Origin: Oscillospiraceae bacterium
Lineage (GTDB): Bacteria; Bacillota; Clostridia; Oscillospirales; CAG-272
Assembly (NCBI GenBank): GCA_015064795.1
Contig: SVRO01000003.1
Span: 1-38,482, forward strand
Reading direction: 5' to 3'
DNA: 38,482 nt
The notes beneath the pieces were generated by a model that worked only from the letters and a program-made list of their open reading frames with translations, had not been told where the DNA came from and made no database searches. Below, one piece after another: positions 1-9,988 of the stretch (position 1 is its first letter; each line of letters opens with the position of its first letter). A program made the position numbers and the translations under genes.

Positions 1-473
1 AGCATCATTACCGCCACGTTTACGTTTTCGGAGCTTGCTACAAACTCAAAAAACTCATGAAGCGATATGTTAGAACGGTAAAAATGCGATATCTCAGACG
101 GAAAAACATTCTCTCTATCATAAACATCATCATTATATTTAGAAACTGTTCCATACATAGCCGTAATAAGTGCTTTTACTGCTTCAAATGCTTTTAGCAC
201 AGATTCGCGGCGATCAAGCCCTTCAAACAAAGAACAGATTTCTTCTGCCGTGCTTTGCTTTTTGTCCTCGGAAAGTCCGAGAAGCGTGTCAGTAGTGACA
301 CCATAATATTTTGAAAGCTCTACAAGCATTGAAAGATCAGGTGTCGAGGCACCATTCTCCCATTTGGAAATCGTTTTATTTGAAATAGATAGGCTTTGTG
401 CCACATCTTCTTGTGTTACTCCCTTTGAAGTGCGGAGCTCCACCAATTTTTCTGCAATCTTACATTTGTACAT
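1..473 (-). CDS. XRE-family helix-turn-helix transcriptional regulator (partial, runs off the left window edge)
   Basis: Reverse-strand translation MYKCKIAEKLVELRTSKGVTQEDVAQSLSISNKTISKWENGASTPDLSMLVELSKYYGVTTDTLLG..., a classic HTH_3 domain; open to position 1, so absent from the ORF track. Confidence 0.9.
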   Translation of the reverse strand, partial: MYKCKIAEKLVELRTSKGVTQEDVAQSLSISNKTISKWENGASTPDLSMLVELSKYYGVTTDTLLGLSEDKKQSTAEEICSLFEGLDRRESVLKAFEAVKALITAMYGTVSKYNDDVYDRENVFPSEISHFYRSNISLHEFFEFVASSENVNVAVMM

Positions 474-518
474 ATTTTTTACCTCTCGAAAAATTCAAGT
501 TCCGGAGCTTGTAACTAT

Positions 519-547
519 ATTATATACGAAACTGGCAGTAGAGTCAA
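519..547 (-). promoter_or_regulatory. Sigma-A type promoter for the XRE gene: -35 TTGACT (542-547), 17 bp spacer, -10 TATAAT (519-524)
   Basis: Read on the reverse strand: TTGACT-N17-TATAAT about 45 bp upstream of the XRE start codon. Confidence 0.75.
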
Positions 548-633
548 CAGAGAGAAATTTTATTATTTCTCTGAAACAGAGATTTATCGAAAGGATAACA
601 AAATGGTGGTTGAAATTGTAAAATGTATAAAAT

Positions 634-669
634 ACCGCCGAGAGCGACCAAACGGTTACTCTCGGCGGT
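634..669 (-). terminator. Intrinsic terminator downstream of truB
   Basis: Inverted repeat ACCGCCGAGAG...CTCTCGGCGGT followed on the reverse strand by ATTTTAT. Confidence 0.75.
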
Positions 670-688
670 GTTCTTATCTGTATACATA

Positions 689-1615
689 TTATTCTAACTC
701 AAAAAGCTTGATGGACTTGATGACACTTCCCTCCTCGTACTCGCGCACTTCTCCAAGCGCAAAAAAACTTCCATCCTCACGGCATACGCGCACACGCGTA
801 TTTTCTGCCAAGGTCGTTCCGATCTTTTTTTGATAGATTTCACATCCGCTTCGGAAAAGCCGTTCGTAGAATGCCGGAAGCTTTACGCGCGGAAGTAACG
901 CAAAAAGCGACTCGATTGGTATCAAAAGTGATTGCAAGGCCGCATTGTCCATATTTTGCAAAGCTTCAAGTGTATAACTTTGATCGATGCAAAAGCCGCC
1001 CGTTTCGGTTCGTTCCAGGGAGGCCATAACGGCACCGCAACCAAGCGTCTTACCAATGTCGGCACAGAGCGTGCGAATATAGGTTCCGGAGGAGCATTCC
1101 ACGTCAAGAATATAGTCGCTCGCGCTCTCGGTTGGTGTGCATACGAGCGAGAAAATTGTAACCTCGCGCGCCTGACGCTCCACGGTAATCCCCTTCCTTG
1201 CCAGGTCAACCAGCTTTTGCCCCTGCACCTTAAGTGCGCTATACATCGGGGGAACTTGGGAAATATTGCCCACAAAGCCTTCACAAGACGCCAAAACCTG
1301 CTCGGTGCTTGGCAATTCCTTGGTTTCGGAAAGAATATTTCCCGTAATATCCTCGCTATCGGTCGTGATACCAAGACGCATAACGGCACGGTAACGCTTT
1401 TGGTCAGACACCAAATACTCCGCCGCTTTTGCCGCACGACCGACAAGCACCACCAAAACGCCCGTTGCCATGGGGTCAAGCGTTCCCGTGTGACCGACAC
1501 GCCGCGTTCCGTATAAGCGTCTCACCTTATTCACAATATCGTGCGAGGTGACGCCCGCGTGCTTGTTGATCACAAGAACGCCGCTTGGATCAAGACCTCC
1601 GTTTTGTTCTTTCAT
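689..1615 (-). CDS. truB: tRNA pseudouridine(55) synthase TruB
   Basis: GVLVINKHAGVTSHDIVNKVRR...GHTGTLDPMATGVLVV signature. Confidence 0.95.
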   Translation of the reverse strand: MKEQNGGLDPSGVLVINKHAGVTSHDIVNKVRRLYGTRRVGHTGTLDPMATGVLVVLVGRAAKAAEYLVSDQKRYRAVMRLGITTDSEDITGNILSETKELPSTEQVLASCEGFVGNISQVPPMYSALKVQGQKLVDLARKGITVERQAREVTIFSLVCTPTESASDYILDVECSSGTYIRTLCADIGKTLGCGAVMASLERTETGGFCIDQSYTLEALQNMDNAALQSLLIPIESLFALLPRVKLPAFYERLFRSGCEIYQKKIGTTLAENTRVRVCREDGSFFALGEVREYEEGSVIKSIKLFELE

Positions 1616-1625
1616 TCCGATCTCC

Positions 1626-2180
1626 TCACAGAATCATATCCTCGGTTTTCATCTTGGGGACGTGATGTACGTCGTTTTCGTCACGGTAGTATGTAAGTTT
1701 GCCGTCTACTGCATCTTCAATGATCACAGTCTCGTCGGGCTTGCCAAGCGCAAGGATCAAACGAGGCTTTTTCTCCGGCGGAATGTTAAGAAGCGTAGAG
1801 ATCTTTTCCGCATCAAAGCTTCCGATCATACAACCGCCAAGCTCCATCTCGGCCGCTGAAAGCATAATAGTCTGCGCGGCAATGCCAACATCACGTGTAA
1901 AAATATCTTGCTCGGCACAAATCACAATGTAAGCGGTGGGCTCGTGTCCCGTTGGTGGAAAACGGCGGTCGGTAAGCGCGCCCGCCCACTTCGTGAGAGC
2001 CAGCACCTTGTCGCACTCAGCCTTTTCGTAACACAAACGGAAACGAAGCCCTTGCGCATTTCTTGTGGATGGCGTATATCTTACGTTATCAACAAAGCTC
2101 ACAAGTGTTTCTTTTGATACACTTACAGAGCTGTCAAAGCTGCGATAGCTTCTATTTTTCAGCAAAAGATCTCGAATCAT
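1626..2180 (-). CDS. Nitroreductase family protein
   Basis: LLKNRSYRSFDSS...TPSTRNAQGLRF; IAAQTIMLSAAEMELGGCMIG pattern of the FMN nitroreductase fold; start overlaps the trmB stop (ATGA). Confidence 0.85.
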   Translation of the reverse strand: MIRDLLLKNRSYRSFDSSVSVSKETLVSFVDNVRYTPSTRNAQGLRFRLCYEKAECDKVLALTKWAGALTDRRFPPTGHEPTAYIVICAEQDIFTRDVGIAAQTIMLSAAEMELGGCMIGSFDAEKISTLLNIPPEKKPRLILALGKPDETVIIEDAVDGKLTYYRDENDVHHVPKMKTEDMIL

Positions 2181-2845
2181 TCTTCATTCTCCTTTATTGG
2201 AAATCGCAAACAAGCCGCATAGATCGGCTGACCTTTCGACGAAAAGAGTGTTTCGTATTCGGTCATTACGTTGCCCTCGTTGTGTTCGGAGTTGTGCAGA
2301 TCACGCGTGATCCACTCGCTCTCAAGCCCAAATGCCGCAAATTCCTCAATGCTGAAATCAAAAAGCCCTTCGTTATCGGTCTTAAAGACAAGAATACCGT
2401 TCGGCACTAACAATTCCTGATACAACGCAAGAAACGTGTGATAGGTCAAGCGTCTTTTCGCGTGTCCCGATTTGGGCCAAGGGTCGCTGAAATTGAGATA
2501 AATGCAGTCGATGCTTCCCTTGGGAAACCACTCGAGCAGATTTTTTGCGTCACCAATCAAGAAACGCAGATTGTCATTTCTCTCCTCGGAAGACTTTTTC
2601 GCCTTTTCCAAGGCAAGACATGCAACGTCCGGCACCTTTTCCATGGCAATAAAATTCACGTCGGGATGCGCGTTTGCCATGCCGCAAGCAAAGCTCCCCT
2701 TTCCGCAACCGATCTCCAAATGAAGTGGTCTCTTACAGGAAAAGGCGTACCCCGGCTCTTCCTTCAGTCTTTCGACCTCGGTTATCAAAAGCTCGCGGCA
2801 TGCCTCAATTCTTGCCGCGCCATTTTTCTTTTTTCTCATTCTCAT
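2177..2845 (-). CDS. trmB: tRNA (guanine-N7-)-methyltransferase TrmB
   Basis: LEIGCGKGSFACGMA...IYLNFSDPWPKSGHAKRRLTYHTFL signature. Confidence 0.95.
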   Translation of the reverse strand: MRMRKKKNGAARIEACRELLITEVERLKEEPGYAFSCKRPLHLEIGCGKGSFACGMANAHPDVNFIAMEKVPDVACLALEKAKKSSEERNDNLRFLIGDAKNLLEWFPKGSIDCIYLNFSDPWPKSGHAKRRLTYHTFLALYQELLVPNGILVFKTDNEGLFDFSIEEFAAFGLESEWITRDLHNSEHNEGNVMTEYETLFSSKGQPIYAACLRFPIKENEE

Positions 2846-2873
2846 AAAGCATCGTTCTCCTTTAGGTGAAAGT

Positions 2874-2904
2874 AAGGGGCATCTCCCAAGGAGGTGGCCC
2901 CTTT
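2874..2904. terminator. Hairpin between ychF and trmB; possible weak terminator or attenuator
   Basis: AAGGGGC-ATCTCC...GGAGGT-GCCCCTT inverted repeat; the T-rich tract is better on the + strand although the flanking genes are on -. Confidence 0.4.
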
Positions 2905-2917
2905 CTTTTATCTTCGA

Positions 2918-4012
2918 TTATACATTAAAGCGGAAAAGTACGATATCACCGTCGGCAATCACGTATTCCTTACCTTCGCTTCGAAGAAGACCTGCCTCCT
3001 TCACGGCGTTCATGGTTCCCAAGCGAACAAGGTCGTCAAAGGACACGATCTCGGCGCGAATGAAGCCGCGTTCAAAATCACTGTGGATCTTTCCTGCCGC
3101 CTGTGGTGCCTTGGTACCCTTGGTGATCGTCCACGCGCGAACCTCCTTGGGACCTGCCGTCAGGTAACTTATAAGACCAAGAAGTGCGTAGCTTGCCTTG
3201 ATCAAGCGGTCAAGACCGCTCTCCTCAATGCCCATGTCCTCAAGGAATGCCTTCTTTTCTTCTGCGTCAAGCTCGGCGATCTCAGCCTCAATCCCTGCGC
3301 AAATGGCAATGATCTCGGACTTCTCACTTTCGGCATAGGCCTTCAGCTTACAGTATCTCTCGTTTTCAAGCGGTTCGTGCCCCGCCTCCTCCTCACAAAC
3401 GTTTGCCACATAAATGATTGGCTTCATCGTGAGAAGCGGAGATTCCTCCAGTATAGACCGTTCTTCCTCGGAAAGCTCCATAGTTCTTGCGCACTTGCCT
3501 TCTTCCAGGACGACCTTTACGCGCTCCAAAAGCTCAACCTCGGTGGCAAGCGTCTTGTCACCCTTCATAGCCTTTTTGACGCGGTCGATTCTTCTATCAA
3601 GAATTTCAATATCCGAGAAGATAAGCTCAAGGTTAATGGTCTCAAGATCGCGCATCGGATCAATATTTCCGTCCACGTGAATAATATTATCGTCCTCAAA
3701 GCAACGGACAACGTGAACAATAGCGTCCACCTCGCGAATGTGCGAAAGGAACTTGTTGCCAAGGCCCTCTCCCTTGGAGGCACCCTTGACAAGACCTGCA
3801 ATATCCACGAATTCGATCACGGCGGGCGTGTATTTTTCGGGGTTATACATCTCGGCCAAAACGTCAAGACGGCTGTCGGGAACAGCTACCACGCCGACGT
3901 TCGGCTCGATCGTACAGAACGGATAGTTTGCAGATTCCGCGCCTGCATTGGTGAGCGCGTTAAAAAGTGTACTTTTGCCAACGTTTGGCAAACCAACGAT
4001 TCCAAGTTTCAT
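2918..4012 (-). CDS. ychF: Redox-regulated ATPase YchF (OBG-type GTPase family)
   Basis: [42 protein letters not shown]...; start placed at MKLG (4012) rather than the upstream in-frame start. Confidence 0.95.
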   Translation of the reverse strand: MKLGIVGLPNVGKSTLFNALTNAGAESANYPFCTIEPNVGVVAVPDSRLDVLAEMYNPEKYTPAVIEFVDIAGLVKGASKGEGLGNKFLSHIREVDAIVHVVRCFEDDNIIHVDGNIDPMRDLETINLELIFSDIEILDRRIDRVKKAMKGDKTLATEVELLERVKVVLEEGKCARTMELSEEERSILEESPLLTMKPIIYVANVCEEEAGHEPLENERYCKLKAYAESEKSEIIAICAGIEAEIAELDAEEKKAFLEDMGIEESGLDRLIKASYALLGLISYLTAGPKEVRAWTITKGTKAPQAAGKIHSDFERGFIRAEIVSFDDLVRLGTMNAVKEAGLLRSEGKEYVIADGDIVLFRFNV

Positions 4013-4271
4013 GTTTCTGCCTTTCAAAGTCTTTTTTTATCCTACCTATTATATACCATTTTTCATCTTTTGGCAAGAGCGTTTTTATATTTTTAGGCGT
4101 TTTTTGCAACAAATTCTAAAAAAACTATTTTCATTTTCACAAAAACATGGTATACTATATAGGAATAGGAATAATTTACTTATTTTTGGCAAAATTCACA
4201 AACTCATCACAGGATTTCCTATTTCTTATTTTATAATAAAATTGAAATACTTATATGCAGGAGGACTTGTT

Positions 4272-4964
4272 ATGATGGACACCAAAATACTCATTGTAGA
4301 CGATGATCCCGCCATTTGCGATGTGATCAAGATCTACTTTGAGAATGAGGGTTACGAGATCAAAATTGCAAATGATGGCGCGGAGGGCGTGAATTATTTT
4401 AAAATGTACGAGCCCGATCTCGTATTGCTCGATATCATGCTTCCCAAGAAGGACGGCTGGCAGGTCTGCCGCGAGATCCGCGAAATCTCTTCCAAGCCCG
4501 TTATCATGATCACTGCTAAAGGCGAGGTCTTTGATAAGGTTTTAGGTCTTGAGCTCGGTGCCGACGATTTCGTGGTAAAGCCCTTTGATATGAAAGAGCT
4601 TTCGGCAAGAGTAAAGGCGGTCCTCCGTCGCTCGCAGGCACATTCCGCGCATGACGACGACGAGGTCATCAAATTTGAAAATATCGAGATCAGTCTTCAA
4701 AAATATGAGTTGAAGCTGAACGGCAAATCGGTGGATATTCCCCCCAAGGAGCTTGAGCTTCTCTACTTCCTTGCATCCAATTACAATCGCGTATTTACGC
4801 GCGATCAGCTTTTGGACAAGGTATGGGGCTTTGATTATCTCGGCGACTCCCGTACCGTAGACGTTCACGTGAAACGCTTGCGCGAAAAGCTGGAGGGTGT
4901 TTCGGATAAGTGGAACCTCAAAACCGTTTGGGGAGTTGGTTATAAATTTGAGATTTTGAGCTGA
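4272..4964 (+). CDS. OmpR/PhoB-family response regulator
   Basis: MMDTKILIVDDDPAICDVIK receiver; C-terminal winged helix (FTRDQLLDKVWGFDYLGDSRTVDVHVKRLREKLE); start corrected from the over-long ORF. Confidence 0.93.
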   Translation: MMDTKILIVDDDPAICDVIKIYFENEGYEIKIANDGAEGVNYFKMYEPDLVLLDIMLPKKDGWQVCREIREISSKPVIMITAKGEVFDKVLGLELGADDFVVKPFDMKELSARVKAVLRRSQAHSAHDDDEVIKFENIEISLQKYELKLNGKSVDIPPKELELLYFLASNYNRVFTRDQLLDKVWGFDYLGDSRTVDVHVKRLREKLEGVSDKWNLKTVWGVGYKFEILS

Positions 4965-5003
4965 CGTCCTGTCAAGCGAGACAAACTGAAAAAAGGGTGC
5001 AGT

Positions 5004-6467
5004 ATGTTTAAAAGCGTTTTTGCCAAATATATTACGGCGTTTATCCTTATTATTTTCATCAGTTTCTCTATGATGCTTTCGATCATCGTCTCCCTTGTCA
5101 ACAATTATTCGGTCAATATTCGCTCGGAAATCGTAAAAAGCGCGGCGCGCTCAGCGGAATCGTATTTGACTCTCCGCTTTGAAGAAGCCGACTCCTACGA
5201 TCTGCGCGATTTTGTTCTTGAGAACTATACCGATGTCAACAACATCATGGAATCGGTTGCCAAAAAATGCGATGGTGTTTCTCTTATGCTGGCTGACCGT
5301 AGCGGCAATCTGATCCTATATGCGCACCCCGAAAAATCGGGATATTTTCAAACGCCCATCTTTCTCCCCGCGGATATGCACGAATTGCTTCTTGATAAGC
5401 AGGATGCAAGATCGGTGGGAACGCTTTCTGGCGTGTTTGAATCCGCGTATATCTCCTATGCTACGCCGATGTTGGACGATGAAGCGAATTATTGCGGCTC
5501 GGTGATTGCCAGCACCTCGGGAAGCTCGGTAGAAACGCTTCTCAATAAGATGATCAAAACCATCTTCATTTCTTCGCTTTGGATCCTGATTGCCGTGTTG
5601 ATCGCCGTGTATTTTATCACGGAAATGATCACGGGCCCGCTTCGCGAGATGAACAAGGCAGCTAAAAAATTCGGAAGCGGACGCTTTGATATCCGCGTAC
5701 CCGTGCGAGGAAACGACGAGGTGGCCGAGCTTGCCAAAGCCTTCAACGACATGGCTACGTCACTTGACAATTTCGAAAACACGAGAAATACGTTTATGGC
5801 AAATGTTGCTCACGACCTGCGAACCCCCATGACCACCATTTCGGGTTTTATCGACAATATTTTGATCGGTGCCATTCCTAAGGAAAATGAGGCTTATTAT
5901 CTCGGTATCATCAAAGAGGAAATCAAACGCCTCTCAAGGCTTGTCTCTTCCCTGTTGGATATTACGCGTTTGCAGGCGGGTGACCGCAAGCTTGTTATGG
6001 CAGATTTTGATATCTGTGAGCTTGCCCGCTTGATCCTTATCTCCTTCGAGCAAAAGATCGATTCTAAAAAGCTCAACGTAGAATTTGATTGCGAAGAAGA
6101 ACGGATGACGGTAAATGCCGACCGCGATGCCATTTATCAAATTCTGTATAATATTTGTGACAACGGGGTTAAATTTGCAAGAAATGGCGGCGATTACCGC
6201 ATTCGCATCCAAAATGCCGACAAAAAGAAAATACTCGTAAGCGTTTATAACACGGGGGAAGGAATCTCCCCGGATGACCTCCCTCATATTTTTGAACGCT
6301 TTTATAAAGCCGACAAGAGTCGCGGCGTCGACAAAAACGGGGTGGGCTTGGGTATGTATATCTCGCGAACCATCATAGAAGCTCACGGCGAGAAAATATG
6401 GGTAGAAAGCAAACACCACCAATTCAGCGAATTCTTCTTCACTCTTCCCAAAGGAAGTCAAAATTAA
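5004..6467 (+). CDS. Membrane sensor histidine kinase (HAMP, HisKA, HATPase_c)
   Basis: Two TM segments flanking an extracytoplasmic region; HAMP; FMANVAHDLRTPMTTISGFIDNIL H-box; N and G boxes (NGVGLGMYISR). Confidence 0.94.
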   Translation: MFKSVFAKYITAFILIIFISFSMMLSIIVSLVNNYSVNIRSEIVKSAARSAESYLTLRFEEADSYDLRDFVLENYTDVNNIMESVAKKCDGVSLMLADRSGNLILYAHPEKSGYFQTPIFLPADMHELLLDKQDARSVGTLSGVFESAYISYATPMLDDEANYCGSVIASTSGSSVETLLNKMIKTIFISSLWILIAVLIAVYFITEMITGPLREMNKAAKKFGSGRFDIRVPVRGNDEVAELAKAFNDMATSLDNFENTRNTFMANVAHDLRTPMTTISGFIDNILIGAIPKENEAYYLGIIKEEIKRLSRLVSSLLDITRLQAGDRKLVMADFDICELARLILISFEQKIDSKKLNVEFDCEEERMTVNADRDAIYQILYNICDNGVKFARNGGDYRIRIQNADKKKILVSVYNTGEGISPDDLPHIFERFYKADKSRGVDKNGVGLGMYISRTIIEAHGEKIWVESKHHQFSEFFFTLPKGSQN

Positions 6468-6506
6468 GATAACATCCTCATTATCATAAGCAAGGAAAGG
6501 TACACC

Positions 6507-7955
6507 ATGGACGAAAAAAATACGAATTTTGAAAATCAGAATACCGAGGAGGCGGCGGAGACAAACGAGCCGAACGATAGCGTAAAGCAAGACGAGGTAT
6601 CCGTTACCGAAAAAGCGGAAGAACAGAACGCACCCGTTTCCGCGCAACCTGAAACGGAAATTCCTGCGCCTACTGTCGTATACCGTTGGGACTATAACGA
6701 GCAAGCGCGGGTTGACCGTTCCCGTTCTTCTAAAAGAAAAAACAGCGGCAAGGCTCTATACGCCGCTATTCTCGCCTCGATCTTTTTGCTTACCGTATTT
6801 CTTTTGGTTGGTGCAATGTTCCTTGGTAGTTTTGTCAATTCAAGAAAGGATGACGACGCATACGCGTCGCTCAGCGATCTCTATGACGCGTGTCTTCCCT
6901 CTTACGTGGCAATAAGCACCGTCACCTCGTCGGGTGAAGGTACGGGTTCGGGTATCATCCTTACATCCGACGGATATATCGCCACTAACTACCACGTGGT
7001 AGAAAACGCCAAAACCATCCGAGCCATCACAAGTGACGGGCAATCCTACGATGCGGAATTCATCAACGGCGATGAGTTGAACGACGTTGCCGTGCTCAAG
7101 GTAGAAGCACACAACCTCAAGGCCGCCAAAATCGGAACCTCGGAAAATTCCCGAGTGGGTGACCAAGTCATAGCAATCGGAACCCCTCATAGCATTGATT
7201 ATCAAGGGACGATGACGTCGGGATATATTTCGGCACTGAACCGCCGCTTCGTTGAGCAAAACGAAAACGGAACGGTAAAAAAGGTTCTGTACCTCATTCA
7301 GACCGACACGAGCGTAAATCCGGGAAACTCGGGTGGCCCGCTCTTTAACCGAAACGGTGAAGTTATTGGTATCGTTACCCTGAAGATTGCAGGAGCGAAC
7401 TACGAGGGGCTTGGCTTTGCGATTCCGATGGAAAGCGTGATGCCTCTGATAAACGACATCATGAGAAACGGTGAGATCACGGATCCCGATGCAGGCGGTG
7501 CCAATCACGGCGCGGCGCTTGGCGTAAGTGGATTTGACGCCGTAAAGGATACAAAATATCTCCTGTCGGGCAGCTATCACTTCGAGGTCGTTTTCGACGA
7601 AGAGCTTGGCGAGGATTGCTTGTTATATCCTTCCATTTACGGAGATATCAAATTGCCGATCCGTGACGAAGCAGTGCTTGCAGAGTACAATATTACGGAA
7701 TACACATTCTTTACAGCAGAGCATACCGGTGTGGTAGTGATCTCTACTACGGAAAATTTTGACTCGGCAAAAAAACTGAAGTTATACGATATCATTCTTA
7801 CGGCCGACGGTCTTCCCTGCACGCAAACGACAACGCTTCGTGCATTGGTTTCCACAAAGAAGATCGGAGAGGAGATCAAGCTTGAGATCTTCCGCGACGG
7901 CGAAATCCGCACAGTAAACGTCAAGCTGGGCGCTTCCGCCGACATGACCGATTAA
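6507..7955 (+). CDS. HtrA/DegP-like S1C serine protease with N-terminal TM anchor and PDZ-like C-terminus
   Basis: TM segment ALYAAILASIFLLTVFLLVGAMFL; triad context IATNYHVVENA / LNDVAVLKV / NPGNSGGPLFN. Confidence 0.92.
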   Translation: MDEKNTNFENQNTEEAAETNEPNDSVKQDEVSVTEKAEEQNAPVSAQPETEIPAPTVVYRWDYNEQARVDRSRSSKRKNSGKALYAAILASIFLLTVFLLVGAMFLGSFVNSRKDDDAYASLSDLYDACLPSYVAISTVTSSGEGTGSGIILTSDGYIATNYHVVENAKTIRAITSDGQSYDAEFINGDELNDVAVLKVEAHNLKAAKIGTSENSRVGDQVIAIGTPHSIDYQGTMTSGYISALNRRFVEQNENGTVKKVLYLIQTDTSVNPGNSGGPLFNRNGEVIGIVTLKIAGANYEGLGFAIPMESVMPLINDIMRNGEITDPDAGGANHGAALGVSGFDAVKDTKYLLSGSYHFEVVFDEELGEDCLLYPSIYGDIKLPIRDEAVLAEYNITEYTFFTAEHTGVVVISTTENFDSAKKLKLYDIILTADGLPCTQTTTLRALVSTKKIGEEIKLEIFRDGEIRTVNVKLGASADMTD

Positions 7956-7960
7956 CAAAA

Positions 7961-7989
7961 AAGGTTGCAGAACAAAGTTCTGCAGCCTT
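7961..7989. terminator. Intrinsic terminator between the convergent htrA-like gene and fucI
   Basis: AAGGTTGCAGAAC-AAA-GTTCTGCAGCCTT flanked by A- and T-runs, so possibly bidirectional. Confidence 0.85.
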
Positions 7990-7995
7990 TTTTGT

Positions 7996-9822
7996 TTACT
8001 TATAAAGGGGACCGTAGGTCGCGCAAGCGCGGTAGTCCTGACCTTCCTTATCCATGCCAAATGCGTTCCATGCAGCAGGACGGAAAATATCGTCCTTGGG
8101 AACATTGTGCATACATACGGGGATGCGAAGCATCGAACACATGGTGATCAGGTCGGCGCCGATATGGCCGTAGGAAATGGCACCGTGGTTGGCTCCCCAA
8201 TTTTGCATTACGTCATAAGCCGTCTTGAAGGGCGATCCCTCCTTGCCGTCACAACGGGGCGCAAACCAAGTGCAAGGCCACGTGGGGTCGGTGCGTGCCA
8301 TCAGCTTATCGGTAACCTCGTCGGGAAGCTTCACAGTCCATCCCTCTGCAATCTGAAGAACCGGGCCAATACCCTTTACCAGATTGAGACGGATCATGGT
8401 AGCGGGCATTTCGGCACGGGTTACGAAATGGCTGGAGAAGCCGCCGCCACGGAAGTTATCAAAGCCTGCTTCGCACCACACGGTTGCGTCGGTCATCTTC
8501 TTAATATCTTCCTCGGTAACCTCCCACCATCTCTTCATAATGGGGTTACCGTTCTCATCGGTGCATTCGCCGCAAGCATCAAGACAAGCAGCACCCGAGT
8601 TAAGCAGGTGAATAATACCGTCGGATTCAGCAGCCTTACCTTCGAGCTTATATCCCGTAACTCTTTCGGTAGCATCGCCCGACCAATAGGTACGAACATC
8701 GGCAAAGATCTGTGCGCGATGCGTAAGCAGTCTCATAAAGAGCATACCGAGACCGTTGAGCACGTCGTTTTCGGTAGCAAGCGTATAGGGCTCACGCGCG
8801 CCCTCGTAGTCAAAGGTCGAGGAAAGAAGAGCCTCGGGATAGTCACAGTTGGGCCAATGGTCGGTCCACTGTCTCTGTCCCTGGAAGCCGCCTGCAATCG
8901 CATTGTGACCAACCTTTTCCTCCTCGGCAAAGGCAGGAAGATTGGGATTACCGCGCATAAGATCCTTGATGATGCAGTACATCTTGACGGTAAATTCCCA
9001 CTGCTTTTCCTTTTCCTCGGGCGTGAACTTGATACGGCGCGTTTCGCCAAGGAATTCCACTTCCTCGGGGTTGTTGTCGGGGCCTTCCTTGCAATGTTCC
9101 TTCGTCCATGCAAGTGCCTTCTGATACTCTTCCTCATTGTAGATTCCCTCTTCCATGCGGCGAAGGATCTCTACTTCGTCAACCGACTCGACGCGCATGC
9201 CAAGATACTTTTCGATGAAATCCTGATCGATAATGGAGCCCGCAATACCCATGCACTGCGAACCGATCTGGAGATAGGATTTACCACGCATGGTAGCAAC
9301 CGCCACGGCGGCGCGACCGAAACGGAGAAGCTTTTCCTTCACGTCCTCGGGGATCTCGGTCACCTGATCTCTGTCCTGCACCTCATGGCCGTAGATGCCA
9401 AATGCGGGAAGTCCCTTCTGCGCGTGTCCGGCAAGAACGGCGGCAAGATAAACGGCGCCGGGTCTCTCGGTTCCATTAAAGCCCCAAACACCCTTGATCG
9501 TATGCGGATCCATGTCCATCGTCTCGGAGCCGTAGCACCAACAAGGAGTTACCGAAAGTGTGATGGAAACGCCTTCCTTCTTAAACTTGTCGGCACAAGC
9601 AGCTGTTTCCGGAACACGGCCGATCGTGGTATCGGCCATAACCACCTTCACGGGCTCACCGTTGGAGTAGAACAGATTCTCCTCAAACAGTTTTTTGGCG
9701 GCTTTCGCCATAGCCCAAACCTGAGGTTCAAGGCTCTCTCGGAGCTGTCTCGGGCCGCGGCGGCCGTCAACGATGGGACGAATACCGATTACGGGATAAT
9801 CACCAATGATTTTGTTTGCCAT
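7996..9822 (-). CDS. fucI: L-fucose isomerase
   Basis: 608 aa; [26 protein letters not shown]..., [19 protein letters not shown]...[19 protein letters not shown]. Confidence 0.93.
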   Translation of the reverse strand: MANKIIGDYPVIGIRPIVDGRRGPRQLRESLEPQVWAMAKAAKKLFEENLFYSNGEPVKVVMADTTIGRVPETAACADKFKKEGVSITLSVTPCWCYGSETMDMDPHTIKGVWGFNGTERPGAVYLAAVLAGHAQKGLPAFGIYGHEVQDRDQVTEIPEDVKEKLLRFGRAAVAVATMRGKSYLQIGSQCMGIAGSIIDQDFIEKYLGMRVESVDEVEILRRMEEGIYNEEEYQKALAWTKEHCKEGPDNNPEEVEFLGETRRIKFTPEEKEKQWEFTVKMYCIIKDLMRGNPNLPAFAEEEKVGHNAIAGGFQGQRQWTDHWPNCDYPEALLSSTFDYEGAREPYTLATENDVLNGLGMLFMRLLTHRAQIFADVRTYWSGDATERVTGYKLEGKAAESDGIIHLLNSGAACLDACGECTDENGNPIMKRWWEVTEEDIKKMTDATVWCEAGFDNFRGGGFSSHFVTRAEMPATMIRLNLVKGIGPVLQIAEGWTVKLPDEVTDKLMARTDPTWPCTWFAPRCDGKEGSPFKTAYDVMQNWGANHGAISYGHIGADLITMCSMLRIPVCMHNVPKDDIFRPAAWNAFGMDKEGQDYRACATYGPLYK

Positions 9823-9939
9823 TCTTTTTTCTCCTTTTTAATATTTTGGTTTTTTATTGACAAAATGAACAAACTGTGTTAAACTGATTTTATATTTATG
9901 TGCTTTCTTACATAATATCATCTTTTGAAGCACATTTAC

Positions 9940-9977
9940 ATGGATTTTTGTAACAATTTTATGGATTTTTGAACAAT
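9940..9977. promoter_or_regulatory. Tandem direct repeats with 21-bp period, candidate AraC-family operator
   Basis: ATGGATTTTTGTAACAAT (9940-9957) and ATGGATTTTTGAACAAT (9961-9977) in the fucI/araC divergent intergenic region. Confidence 0.6.
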
Positions 9978-9988
9978 GAGGCCATTTT

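Noticed and set aside
2894-4096. 400-aa plus-strand ORF opposite ychF
   Set aside because: Antisense to the well-supported ychF; product of codon bias in the real frame.
3948-4271. N-terminal extension of the response regulator ORF
   Set aside because: Upstream part overlaps the ychF 5' end and non-coding DNA; the receiver domain starts at MMDTKILIVDDD (4272).
8107-9882. 591-aa plus-strand ORF opposite fucI
   Set aside because: Shadow ORF antisense to a clearly recognised fucI; its translation shows no recognisable family.
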